A DNA stretch of 51,125 nt from CAZJQD01 sp964548165 [NCBI: uncultured bacterium] (GTDB lineage: Bacteria > UBA8481): contig CAZJQD010000003.1 of assembly GCA_964548165.1 (NCBI GenBank), positions 55,495 through 106,619 on the forward strand, read 5' to 3'. Both the position numbers and the translations under genes were made by a program. A model generated the notes under the pieces. That model did not search any database. It was not told the origin of the DNA and was given only the letters and a program-made list of their open reading frames with translations. Positions 29,801-41,800 of this stretch are shown in pieces. How positions within the stretch are numbered: position 1 is the first letter of the stretch; each line of letters opens with the position of its first letter.

Positions 29801-32800
29801 CGCATTGTTCGCGGCACGCGTGGCCTGCTCGTCCCATTGCACGGTCCCGTCCCAGTACCAGAAACAGCTCGCATAACCGACCTGGAATTCTCTCCAGGCC
29901 TTGTCCGTATTGTTGCCGGTGAAGTTCAGGATGTTGATGATGTCGCCGGAAGGCGGCTGGATGGCCTCGGCATGGTTCATGCGGTTGGAGCCGGCCACCA
30001 TGACCATCCAGGAGTTCCAGTCCGAGCTGTAGCCCTCGTCAAAGTTCACGACACCGGCCTTGTAGGGGTCACCGAGCCACTTCTTGAGCTCCTGGTCGCC
30101 CAGGTCGGCGCCGACCCAGGAACCGTCCGTGATATGAACCACGTCGTTGGGATCGGGCGGGAACATCTGGAGATAATCCTGCACCGACGTGAACTTGAAC
30201 TGGGACGGGTTCGCGCCGCCCAGCCAGCCCATGGTCTCCACGTAGTAGCGGTAACCCGAGGCTCCGGCGTTATCGCCGTCGTGCGCGAGGACGATGAGCG
30301 CGGGGTGATTCGGATCCGTGTTGTAGGGCGCGAGAGCGGCGAGGCGCTGCTGGGGCGTTCGATCGCCGTAGGAGTCGTCATACCCGAGCGTCCTCTCCAG
30401 GGGAACGATGACCATCTTGCGCTCGGTGCCGTCGTTCGGATTCACGTACTTCGCGTAGTGCGGCGTAACGGAGAACGGCACGGAGATGTTGTAGCTCGTG
30501 TTGGTCTGGGCGGAGAGATTGACGTAATTGGCCTGGGGCGCGTTGACGGCATCAGCCCGGTTCGGCGGGTTGATCTTCTCCCCGGCCTGCCAGGGGAAAT
30601 TCTTGTTGGAGTGATCGAGGTGGAGGTTGTCGACGAACACCCACTCGATGCCCTCGTCGAGGAGCGCCGGGATCATGCGGGTCGAGAAGGCGCTTTCCGG
30701 CGGGAACATGCCCTTGGAATACGGGTTGCCGAAGCGGTCCGTCAGCTTGCGGCGATGCATCTGGATCTGGAGGCGCAGGTCACGGTAGGGCGTGAACGGC
30801 ATCAGGGGGTGATGGTAGCCAAAGGCCACCAGGTCGGTCCGCGGATTGTTGTTAACCGTCTTCCAGGAGTGGCCTTCGGCGTAGCGGTTCTGCCAGCCAT
30901 AGCCATAGCCGTGCCCGACAGCGGCCATGTTGTCGATATTCTCGATGAGCGAGCCCGAGTAGCTGATCTGCACGCCGTAGTTGGGCATGTAGGTGAAATT
31001 CGAGAGGTGGTCGATCGGGAGGTGCGTGTAGGCGTCAATGCGGTCCGGCCAGGTCAAGACATCGCGGACATAGGCATAGTTGGTCCGCGTCGAGTAGGTC
31101 GTGACGATGTTCTCGTAGGGCCAGTAGATGGGCTGGTGCTGGTGCCAGTGGTAGGAGATGTAGAACGGCTGCTGTCCCCCGCCCGAGCTCGGCTGGCGGC
31201 TGACCGTCGCGGACGCGGCGCCCTCGACGCTCGCCCCGTTCAACGCCGTGACGTAATAGGTATAGGTATTCGACGCCGTGAGTCCCGTGTGGACGTAGCC
31301 CGTCGTGCCGATGGGAGTCGTGTTGACCTTGACGTAGGCGCCGTTCTGACCCGTCCACGTGACATACAGGTTGTAGCCCGCGGCGTCCGCGGGAGCCGTC
31401 CAGGAGAGGCTGATCTGGCCCACGCCGGCGGTGGCCTGCAGATTCGTCGGGGCGCCGGGCGGCTGGGAGGTACCCGGGGTCGCGCTCACCTCGGTCGAGT
31501 TCGCCGAGACCTGGTTGGCCTGGTCGACGGCGCGAACGATGTAATAGTAGCGCGTCCCGCCCACGACCGCGGTATCGAGGTAGCTGGCCTGGGTGATGGC
31601 GCCGTTGAGCTGGCTGTACGGCCCACCGCTCGTGGTGCCGCGGTGCACCGTGTAGTGGCTCACGTCGAAGTCGGCCGGCGGCGTCCAGGTCACGCGCACG
31701 GTGTCGTTGCCCGTCGTAGCGCCCGCGGCGGACGGCGCGGCGGGAGCCGGATCACCGATGACATTCCACTTGTTGTTGACCCGCATCACGCCGCCACCCT
31801 GGTCGACAACGGTGATCTCGCGGTTCTTGGAGGTCGTCGTGAAGTCGTTCTCCCACGTGGTGGTGTCGCGCACGTACTTGTATTGAATCTGGGTGCCCGC
31901 CGGGAAGGAGCGCGTGATCGTCCACGTGCCTGTCCCCGTGTTGGCCAGGGGCGTGGCGGACGGCGTCCAGGCGGGCGTGAAGGCGTTGCCGGCGAGCTGG
32001 GCCATGGTGACGCCGGTGAGCCCGCGCATGTCGATCGTGAAGGTCACGTTCACGCCAGTGGCGGGAATGCCCGAGACCTGCGTCGAGTTGACCGACTCCA
32101 GGCCGGCGCCGCTCACCGCGCGGACGACGAAGTAGTAGGTCGTCCCGTTCGTGAGGCCCGTGGCCGAGTAGATGGTGCCAGTGACGAGCCCGGACGTATT
32201 CACCTTGGTGTAGGGTCCGCCCGAGACCGTGCCGATGTAGACGTTGTAGCCGGCGACACCGGAGACGGCGTTCCACGAGAGCGCCACGAGGCCGTTCGCG
32301 GGATTGGCCGCGACGCCCGTGGGAGCGGGAGGCGGCGGGGCCGCGTTGGCAAAGGTCGCGGACACGCTCGACGTCGCCGTCGCTCCGTTGGCCGCGATCG
32401 CTGTCGCGCTGACGACGCGCGAGCCGTCGGTGAAGTCGGCGCTGTTGACGGAGACCTGGTAGGTGTTCGTGGTAGCGCCGCTCCCGCCGTCGACGCCCGC
32501 CTTCGCGAACGGCACGGTGAAGATGTCGACGTCCGCCCACTCCTTCGGCGAATTGTAGACCTCGACGCCATGCGTGTTGTTCGTCGCCGGATCATTGGGT
32601 ACGCAGTCGACGCCCGAGGCGTTGGTGCCATCGCCCTGCCCGACGAAGATGCCGATGGTGCGGCTGTTGAGGTCCGGGTTGCCGAGGTAGGCGAGCGGGA
32701 TCTTCAGCTCGAAGAAAGAGTTGCGGTTGGCGTTGTGACCGCGGGTCAGGTAATCAGTGCCATCGCTCTTGAGCACGCGGGTGCCGGCCAGACCCTGGCC

Positions 32801-35800
32801 GGAGGCCCCGTGGAAGACCCCGAGCTGCTTGCCGATGGTGTGGGAATCGGGGAAGAAGCCGTTGCGGTAGGGAATGAGGAACGGTCCCTGCCAGAAGTTG
32901 GAGGCAAAATAGACCTGGGTATCGACGCCGGTGCCGCCGCCGAAGAGCTGACCCTTCTTCCAGGCGTCGAACTCGCCCGAGTTTGCTCCGCCGGCGGTGA
33001 CGCCCGTGTAGCCGCCCGGCGCGACGTCGAAGGCGATCCACTGCGGGAGATTCATGGCGCGGGCCGGCGTGCCGTTGGAGGAGCCGGCATTGGAGGGATC
33101 CTCGACGTCGGTCACGTCGACGACCTGGATGCCGATGTAGAGGTAGGTGGCATCCCAAGCGGCGTACAGGTCGGTGTAATCGAAGGGCGTCTCGTGCGTG
33201 GCCCAGGCGCCGTTGGTGACGTTGGCATGATCCCAGGCCGGATCGGTCGCCACGATGCAGGCCTGAGTCCACTCGCCGGCGGTATTGATGCCGTCGATGG
33301 CAATCGTCTTGTTGGCCCCGCCGAAGGTGCCACCGGTTCCGCCGCCGCCGGGCTGGGGTGTGTTGGCCGTGCCCACCAGCAAGCCGTCTACCTTGAACTC
33401 GACGCGGTTGATCCCGGACGGCGCCGTGCAGGTCGCCGTGAAGTTCACCGTGCCGGTGACTGTCGCACCTGCCGTCGGGTAGGTCAGGGTGCAACCGACA
33501 TCCGTGGCCAGAGCCGGCGTCTCCGAGACCTCCGCGGACTTCGGAGACTCAAGTCCCGAGCGGCTCGTCGCGGTCACCGTGAAGTAGTAGCGCACGCCGT
33601 TGGTGAGCCCGGTCGCCGTGTAGTTGCCCTGGGCCAGGAGGGCGCCGTTGAGCTTGGTGTAGGGACCGCCCGGCGCCGTGGCCCGGTAGGCGCTCCACCC
33701 GGCCAGGTTCGTGTCCGTCGCGGTCCAGGAGAGGAGGACCTGGGTATTCCCCGCATACGCGGCCAGTCCCGTTGGCGCCGAGGGGGTGTCCGTGGGCGTC
33801 GTCGGCGTCGCCGTGGCCTGCGTGGAGTTCGGCGAGAGCGTGCCGCGATTCGAGGTCGCGCGGACGACATAGTAGTAGGGGGTGCCGTTCGAGAGCCCGG
33901 TGTCGGTGTAGTTCGTCACGACGACGGTCTCGCCGTTCACCCGGCTGTAGGGCCCGCCATTGACGGTCGCGCGATACACGTGGTAACCGGCCGACGCGCC
34001 TCCCGACGTCCAGGCCAGGTAGACCTGCTGGTTGCCGGCCGTGGCGGCCAGTCCCGAGGGCGTCGCGGGCGTATCGAGGACGACGCCGGTATCGTCCGTG
34101 TTGAGCGTCAGGGAGAGCGTAAAGGTGTTGTTGCCCGTGACCTCCACGGCGCGCACGAACGGCGAGTTCGTGTTGTCGGGAGTTCCGTCGGTGAAGGCGG
34201 AGTTGTAGGTCGTGCCGCCGAAGTTGAGCCGGACCTCGGCGTTCGTGCGCGTGTTCCGAACGCCAAAGTAGGGGCCACCCGTGGAACCCACCGTCTGCAC
34301 ATCGCGCTCGCCGGTATAGCTCATGTCGTGCATGTCGGCGATGAGGCCGTTGCGGATGTAGACCGGCCCGGTCACGTTCTCGGTGTACCGGGCCTCGAGG
34401 GTGCCCGCGCCGTTCGGAAGGCGGATGTCCTTGCGGATAAGCCCATCCGGCGAAGTGAGGACGATGGAGTCCGTGCCGAGGGTAACCGTGTAGGAGGCAT
34501 TGACGTAGGTGCCGAGATTCATGTCGGCGAAGGCCGAGATGCGGCGAGAGCCGTCCTCTTCCTCGCCCTCGGTGGGCGCATTCGTCATGATGTTGCCGAT
34601 CATCACGTGACCGCCCGCGGACGAGTTGTAAGCGACGCCCAGGACCATCCTGCCGCCGTCGTTCTCGAAGACCGAGAAGACCCGGCTGTTCTTGACGATG
34701 TACTCGTTCTCGCCGTCGTGATCGATGTCCTTGGACTGGACGACCGTCAGCGCTCCCTGGCCGCCCGTCGCGACCGAATCCGCCCAGCGCGCGGCCTCGG
34801 CCAGGTAACCCATGTGGCGGACCCGGCCATGCAACTGGTAGGCCCAGAAGCTGGTGCCGTCCCAGGTGTTGTCGGGGAAGAGCCACTGGCGGTTGGCATC
34901 CCAGGCCTTCTCCGAGATGTCCTCGTCGTGCCAGGCCGTCTCGTAGATGAGGTGGATGTAGCCCTGCTCGGCGAGGCGCTTGAGCTGGTTGTTGGGAACC
35001 GCCTGGATATCGCTCCAGACATCGCGGAAGATCGTGCCCGCATCCCAGATCGATCCGTAGCGCTTGCCCGACGGAATGAAGTTCGTCACCGGCGGCGTGG
35101 CATAGCGGTTACCCGTCAGTAGGGGCACCTGCTGGCTGAAGTTCTCCTCCTGCGCATTGCCCCAGTACCAGTTGTCGTAGCTCCCCTCGGAGGCATGCAG
35201 CAACCACTGGTAGGTCGACTTCGGGTAGGTCAGGTTGGTGCCGCACTCCACGGGGGTCCAGTTGCGATCCAGGAGCTGCTCGAGCGTGACGACCTCGACC
35301 CACGGGTGCGAGGCGATCCACTTCATCGAGAGGTCGAAGTTATCCGGCCCGTCGTGGATCGTGTTCGGGGACGCGAACGATCGGCCGGCGTAGGCTTCCC
35401 AGTCGTCGAAGACCACGACGACCTGCTCCTGGTCGGCCGAACGCGCCAGCTCCAGCAACTTCGCGCGGACTTCGCGGTGGGCACCGTTGTCCTCGGCCCA
35501 GAACTTCCGGTCGTCGTAGTGGTCGCTGATCTGGAAGACCAGGACGCCGTTGATGCGCAGCAGCTTGAACTCGTTGGTGTGCGCGAAGCTCGGTCCGAAC
35601 CACTCGTAGATGTGCGTCAGGTTGTCGAGAATGGTCGCCGTGTACCCGGTCGGCGTATTCGTACGGCGATCGAGGATGACGTTGTCGAGCGTCTGCCCGT
35701 CGACGACACGCTCCGGGATCCAGAAGACCTTCGGGTGTCGCGTCAGCCCGTAGAAGCTCGTCAGGACATCGGTCTTCAGTTCCTGGGCGCGGGAGTTGAT

Positions 35801-38800
35801 GTAGAAGCCGATGGTCGGGTCGTCCCGGAAATACGGCATGATGTGCTCGGCGTAGACGCCGCCAATCATGTGACCCATGCGGTTGTCGTTCCAGTCGTCG
35901 TCGACGAAATCGGCGATCCGCTGGTTGAACATCGGGCCGTCGTTGTTCGGGTTCCCGGTGTTCGCCATGTCGATGACCGTGGCCAGTGACCCGGAGACGT
36001 GGATATTCACCGGCACCTTGTAGGCCTCCATCGTCTGGAGCGCGCGGTGATAACCGGAGGGATTCCCGTTGGGCGTGACGGCCACGTTGTCGTAGATCCA
36101 CTTGTTGATGTCGCCGCCGGGATTCAGGGACTGGTTGCCATGGAGGATCACCGTGTAGCGGGAGCGACCCACCGTGGACTCGGTCGATACGGTGCCCGTC
36201 AGCATGCCGTCCTGGGTAGTCTGATCGGGGATGCAGTCCGTGATGTCCGGAAGCGTCGCCACCTCGCCAAGCCCGTTGTTGGTGCCGTCGCGGGCGGTCC
36301 AGACCTGGAGGTTGATGGCCTGGCCGCTGACCCATCCGAGATTGGTGAGCACCGACTTCGCGATGGAGAACTCCACGGCGTCGATCGAGCTGTTGAACGC
36401 CACCCCGGTGAATGCTCCCGTCACCGTCGTCCAGTCCGGCTTCCAGGCCTTCTGCCCCGTGGCCGATCCGTCGTAAACCGCCAGGCAGAGCTCCCACGGG
36501 CTGGCCGTCTGCGCGTCCATGAAGTCCGGCAGGAACGCCTGGCCGGTCGTGGGATTCCAATCGAGTCCGACGAAGAGGTCGAGATTCGTGGCCTCCGCGC
36601 CCAGCTTGAGATCGTGGAAGTCGACGCGGAAGTAGTAGTTCGAGGCTCCCTCGCGGGAGTAGACCGCGATCAGGTCGCGGCTCTGGTCAAAGCCCTCCCA
36701 GAAATTCCAGTTGTTGTCGGTATGCGTGTCGAGTCCGCGAACATCCGTGTACTTCCAGTCGAGGAAGTTCCCGTCGATCGAGCGCTCCTCGATCCCGCCG
36801 ACGGAACCCTGGGGCTGCGCGCTCGCCAGCGCGGAGGAGTCGCTGGCGTTGCCCACGAGGTCCACGCACCGCACGTAGAAGTGATACGTGATCCCGTTGG
36901 TGACCGAGAGATCATTGTAGCTTCGGGTCGTGATGATGGCTCCGTTGACCTTCGAGAAGGGGCCGCCGGACGATGTGCCGCGGTACACGTCGTATCCTCG
37001 AGTGTCCGGCTCGGTGTTGCCGTTCCACGAGAGCGAGACGACCCGATCCCCAGCCGTGGCGACAAGACCCGTGGGCTTGGCGGGCGGCGTGATATCCGGG
37101 GCGATACCGGCTGCGAAGACCTCCGAGGAATACGCGCTCTGAGAATCGTAGACGTCAACCGACCGAATGACGTAATACTTCGTGTCGCCGTTGGCAACAG
37201 GCGTGTCGGTGTAGGCATTGACGACGACCGTGTCGACGTTGATGCGCGCATACGGCCCACCCTGCACGTTCGACCGGTAGACGTGGTAACCGGCCAGGTC
37301 GGCCTCCACGTTGGAGTTCCACGAGAGTACGATCCGGGCATTCTGGCCCTGGGCGTTCAAGCCCGAGGGTACAGCCGGGGCCTGGTTGGGGCCGGGCACC
37401 GCCGTCACCTGGCCGGAGAAGGAACCCTCCTGGGACGCCTGGTCGACAGAGCTGACGACGTAATAGTACGTGTCGAAGTTGACGACGTTCGTATCGGCGT
37501 AGCCGGTGTCGGACACGAGCGACGCGACACGAACGTAGTTGCTGCCCGAGGTCTGGGTTCGGTAGACGTGGTAGCCGGCCAGGTCAAACTCGGATCCGCG
37601 GCTCCACCGGAGGTCGACGCGCCCACCCTTCGCCAGGGCCACGAGTCCCGTGACGGCGGAAGGCGCGGGATCGCCGTTCTGGTTGAAGATATTGTTGATG
37701 ACCATCCGGCCACCGCCCTGGTCGGTGATCGTGACCTCGCGGTTCGTGGATGCCGTCGCGAAATTGCCTTCCCAGCTCGTCCCGTCGACGACGTACTTGT
37801 ATTTCAGCGGCGTGCCGACCGGGAGCTGGAAGGTCTCTCCCCAGATGCCTGCCTGGAGCTGGACCAGGGTGTTGGAGCCGGACGCCCACGACGGCGTGAA
37901 CAGGTCGCCGCCGATCCTCACGACCGAGAAGTTCGACTGCTGACGCATGTCGACGCGGAAGGCGACGCTGATGAGGGGCTGAGGGGTGGCGGAGACTTCC
38001 GCCGAATACGGGGAGATGCCGCCGGCCGTGTCCTTGGCAGTGACGACGTAATAGTAGATGGTCCCGTTCGCTCGGCCGGTGTCCACCCACTGCGTGTCGG
38101 TAAGGGAGGGAGAAGTCAGCTGGGTGTACGGTCCGCCCTGGGCCGTGGCGCGATACACGTCATAGCCGAGAAGATCGGGCTCGGTGCTCCGCGCCCAGCG
38201 CACCGTCACCTGCTGGTGCCACGGGAGAGCGATGACGCTCGCGGGCGCCGCCGGAGGCGGATTCGGGAGCGCGGCCTTGCCGACGACCGCGGAGCTGTCC
38301 GACAGGTTGCCGCTGCGATCGCGGGCGCGGATGAGGTAATACTTCGTGTCGCCGGCGGCCAGGCCGGCGTCGAGGTAGGTCGTCGTCCGGCTGTCGACCT
38401 GGGCGAGGAGCGTGAACGCGCCGACCGCCGCGTTGCCGCGGTAGAGGACGTAGGAATCGTTGTCGGTCTCGTTATTGCGCGTCCACGAGAGCGTCACCGT
38501 CTGCTGGCCGGCCACGGCGGCAAGGCCTGTCGGCGCGGCGGGCGGCGTGAGGTCGACGCCGGACGGCGTCGCGCTGACCGCGGTGGTGGAGTCGCTGAGA
38601 TTGCCGGCGGCGTCGTAGGCCCTGAGGACGTAGTAATAGGTCGTGCCGTTGGAAGCCGTCGTGTCGAAGAGGATCGTCGTGGCGGAGCCCACGTTCGCGA
38701 GAACCGCGTAGGGACCAGCCGCCGCGAGTCCACGGTAGAGGCGATAACCGGTCACATCGCCGGAGACCGAGGCCGTCCACTGGAGATCGACCTGGCTGTT

Positions 38801-41800
38801 CTGGCCCGTCGCCGCCACGCCCGTGGGCTTCACCGGGGCCTGCGTGTCGACGGTGATGTTGATGGTCCAGTTAAGGCCGCCGTTGTTGTCCCAGGCCCCT
38901 GTCGACCAGGCAAAGACGAAGTTGACCTGCGTAACCGTCTGCGCCGGATTATTGAACGGCCCGATGACGACCTTGTTGGAGCCATCGAGCGGGGACTGGA
39001 TCGCCTGGGCGTTGTAGGCCGTCGAACCCCCGGGCCAATAGACGGCATTCGGGGCAACCCAATTGTTGACGCCCCAGTGCAGCTTTCCGGCCTGGGAACC
39101 CGTGATCGTGATCGTGTCGTTCGACGTGGGATTCGCCGGCGACCAGATCGTGCCGGGATTGACGCCTCCTCCCCCGCCGCCCCACTGGACATGCTGGATG
39201 ACCGACTTGGAGACATTGCCGTTGTTGTCCTCGGCCTCGACGTAGTAATCGACAAGCTTGCCGCCCAGGTCCGCACCAGGGATCGTGGCCGCGTACATGT
39301 TGGCGCGGTAGACGGGCTGAGGATTGGAACGCGAGGCCGGGAAGGGGTCGACGGTCATCGTCAGCGTCTGCCAGGCCCCGACACCGGCGCCACCCGCGTA
39401 GAGCTCATTGGCGTAGTCATGGATCGGATTCACGCCGTCTTCGTCGATGCGATACTTCAGCTCGATCCGGCGCAGACCGGCGACGTCGTAGATGGGGCCG
39501 AAGACCTTGAGATCCGCGCCCTTCTGGATGTTCCACTCCTTGCCACCCGGATTCCACGGCTCGCGCTGGGGCAGGAAGATCGTCGGGGGATGCTGGTCCG
39601 AGCCACCGCCGCTGATGATGGGATCCACGAGCCCCACGGCCTCGTTGGAGGCGCGCGTCACGTGGTAATCCCAGGGCGGCGAGCCGTCCCAGTACCAGTA
39701 GCACGAGGTCTGGCCGACCATGATCTTGCGGATCGCCGTGCGGACGTTGGAGTTCGAGGGCTGGAGGCGCTCGGCATGCTCCACGCGGTGCTGGGCGGCG
39801 ACGAGCGTCATCCAGGAATTCCAGTCAGGGCTGTAGCCGTCCGTGCCCGGGTCACCGAGCCACTTCTTGTACTCGGGGTCGCCGTTGTCGGCGCCCGACC
39901 ACGACCCGGCCTCGACGTGGATGACGTCGTTCGGATCCGGCGGGAACATCGAGAGATAGTCCTGGATGGTCGTGAGCTGGAAGCGCGTGGGATTGGCCTG
40001 GAGCCAGCTGATCATGGCCGAGAAGTTCCCGTGGTAATACCCCTCGGTGCCGCCACCGTAGTTATCGCCGTCGTGGGGCATGACGACCAGGATGGGGTGA
40101 GCCGGATCGGTGTTGTAGGCCTCGAGCTGTGACAGGACGGCCTCGTACTGGAGTGCGCCGTAACCGCCGCGCGCGTCCTCGTTGCCGATGTAGCGCGAGC
40201 CGGGGATCGCGATGATCTTCTTGACCTCGCCCGTCGTCGGGTTGACGTACTGCATGTAGTGCGGCTGGTGGGCCCAGCGCGCGGAGACCTTGGTCGGCGC
40301 CCAGAGGCCGGAGAGCTGGACCCAGTCGTTGGGATTCGGGTTCCGTATGTCCGCCGGGTTCATCTCGTAGAGATTGCCGCCGGAACTCCACGGGTATCCC
40401 GCGGTCGCGCGCTCGAGGTGGACATTGTCGACGATCACCCACTCGATGCCCGCGTCCACCCAGGTGGGGATGTTATGGAGAGAGACCGCGTTCTCCGTCG
40501 GGAACATGCCCTTCGACTGCGCCGACGCGCCGAAGGTGCTCATGTACATCCCCTTGAAGAGCTCGAGCTGCTCGCGCGTCCACTTCTCGCCGATGAGCGG
40601 CTGGAGCACGTGGAAGTAGGGGAACTGCATGACGTCGAGGCGCGGGTTGTTCGCGGACGTTCTCCAAGCCTGCGACTGGCGCCACCGGTTCTTCCAACCG
40701 CCGAAGGCCCAACCGGCCGCCTCGTAGTCATTGAGATTCTCGGCCAGGGCCCCGGTGAAGGTGACCTGGGCCCCGGAATGGGCCAGGCCGGCATTCATGG
40801 CATTCTCCACGGCGTCGATGGGCCAGTGCATGTAGGGCCCCGTGCGGTTCGTGTGGATCTCGAGCACCGAGTAGGGGATCTCGGATCGCCCCTCGGAGGC
40901 CGTGGAAGCCTCATCGGGCCAGTACTTCGGCTGGTGCATGTGCCAGAGGTGGGAAATGTAGATGGGCGGGCGAGCGCCCGAGACCACGTTGATGGAGACG
41001 GTCGCCGCGGCCGACGTCAACTGTCCGTCGTTGACCGTGAAGGTGAAGTTGTCGGAGCCATTGTAGTTATTGGCCGGAGTGTAGGTGACCGAGGCCGATG
41101 TCGCGTTGATCGCGGTAATGGAAGAGAGCGTGCCGTGAGCGGGCTGGGTCCCGATGGCAAAGGTCAGGGTTGCGGCCTCCGGATCGCTGCCGGTCAACGT
41201 GATGACCTTTGCCGTGTTCTGCGTCGTCGTGACGCTCTGAGCCTGCGCTGTCGGCGTGGTGTTCGAGGAACCCGAAGGAACCGCCGAGCGCTCCACGAGG
41301 TTCGTCTCCATGTTGCCGCCGTTGGGGCCATTGCCGCCTGACGCGCCGTCCTCGGCACGGACGACGAAGTAATACGTGGTTCCATTGGCGAGCCCGGAGA
41401 CCTGGTACGTCGTGTTTGTCGTCGTGAAATCAGGCGTCGCATCGACATAGGACTTCGACTGCTGGGCCGTGGTATTCGAGGTGTAGAAGATGAGGTAGCG
41501 GATGGGGGCCGTGGAATCGGTCGCGGCCGACCACGAGAGGTTAATCCGGCCGCCGGTCGTGGCGTCGGCGGCGGTCGTCAGGCCCGCGAAGCTCGGAACG
41601 CGGGTGTCTCCGTTGACGGCGGCGAGCGTGACCACGCGATCATTCCCGTTCGTCGCATGATCAGCATTCAAGGGATCGTTGGTCCAGACCCCGTTCACGT
41701 CGAAGCCATACTCGAAGGTGGTATTGGGCGGGAGCGTGAAGGTGCAGTACCAATTGCTGCCGACCTGGACCATCGGGTACTTGGCGCCGCCGGACCAGGT

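Noticed and set aside
28565-35122. Very long open frame (over 2,000 codons) on the plus strand, and another at 35999-40132, opposite the giant gene
   Set aside because: Their translations are Arg/Val/Asp/Gly-rich with no domain resemblance, and the minus-strand frame encodes clear FN3, GH57 and CBM motifs throughout. GC-rich, low-complexity coding DNA leaves the antisense frame open.
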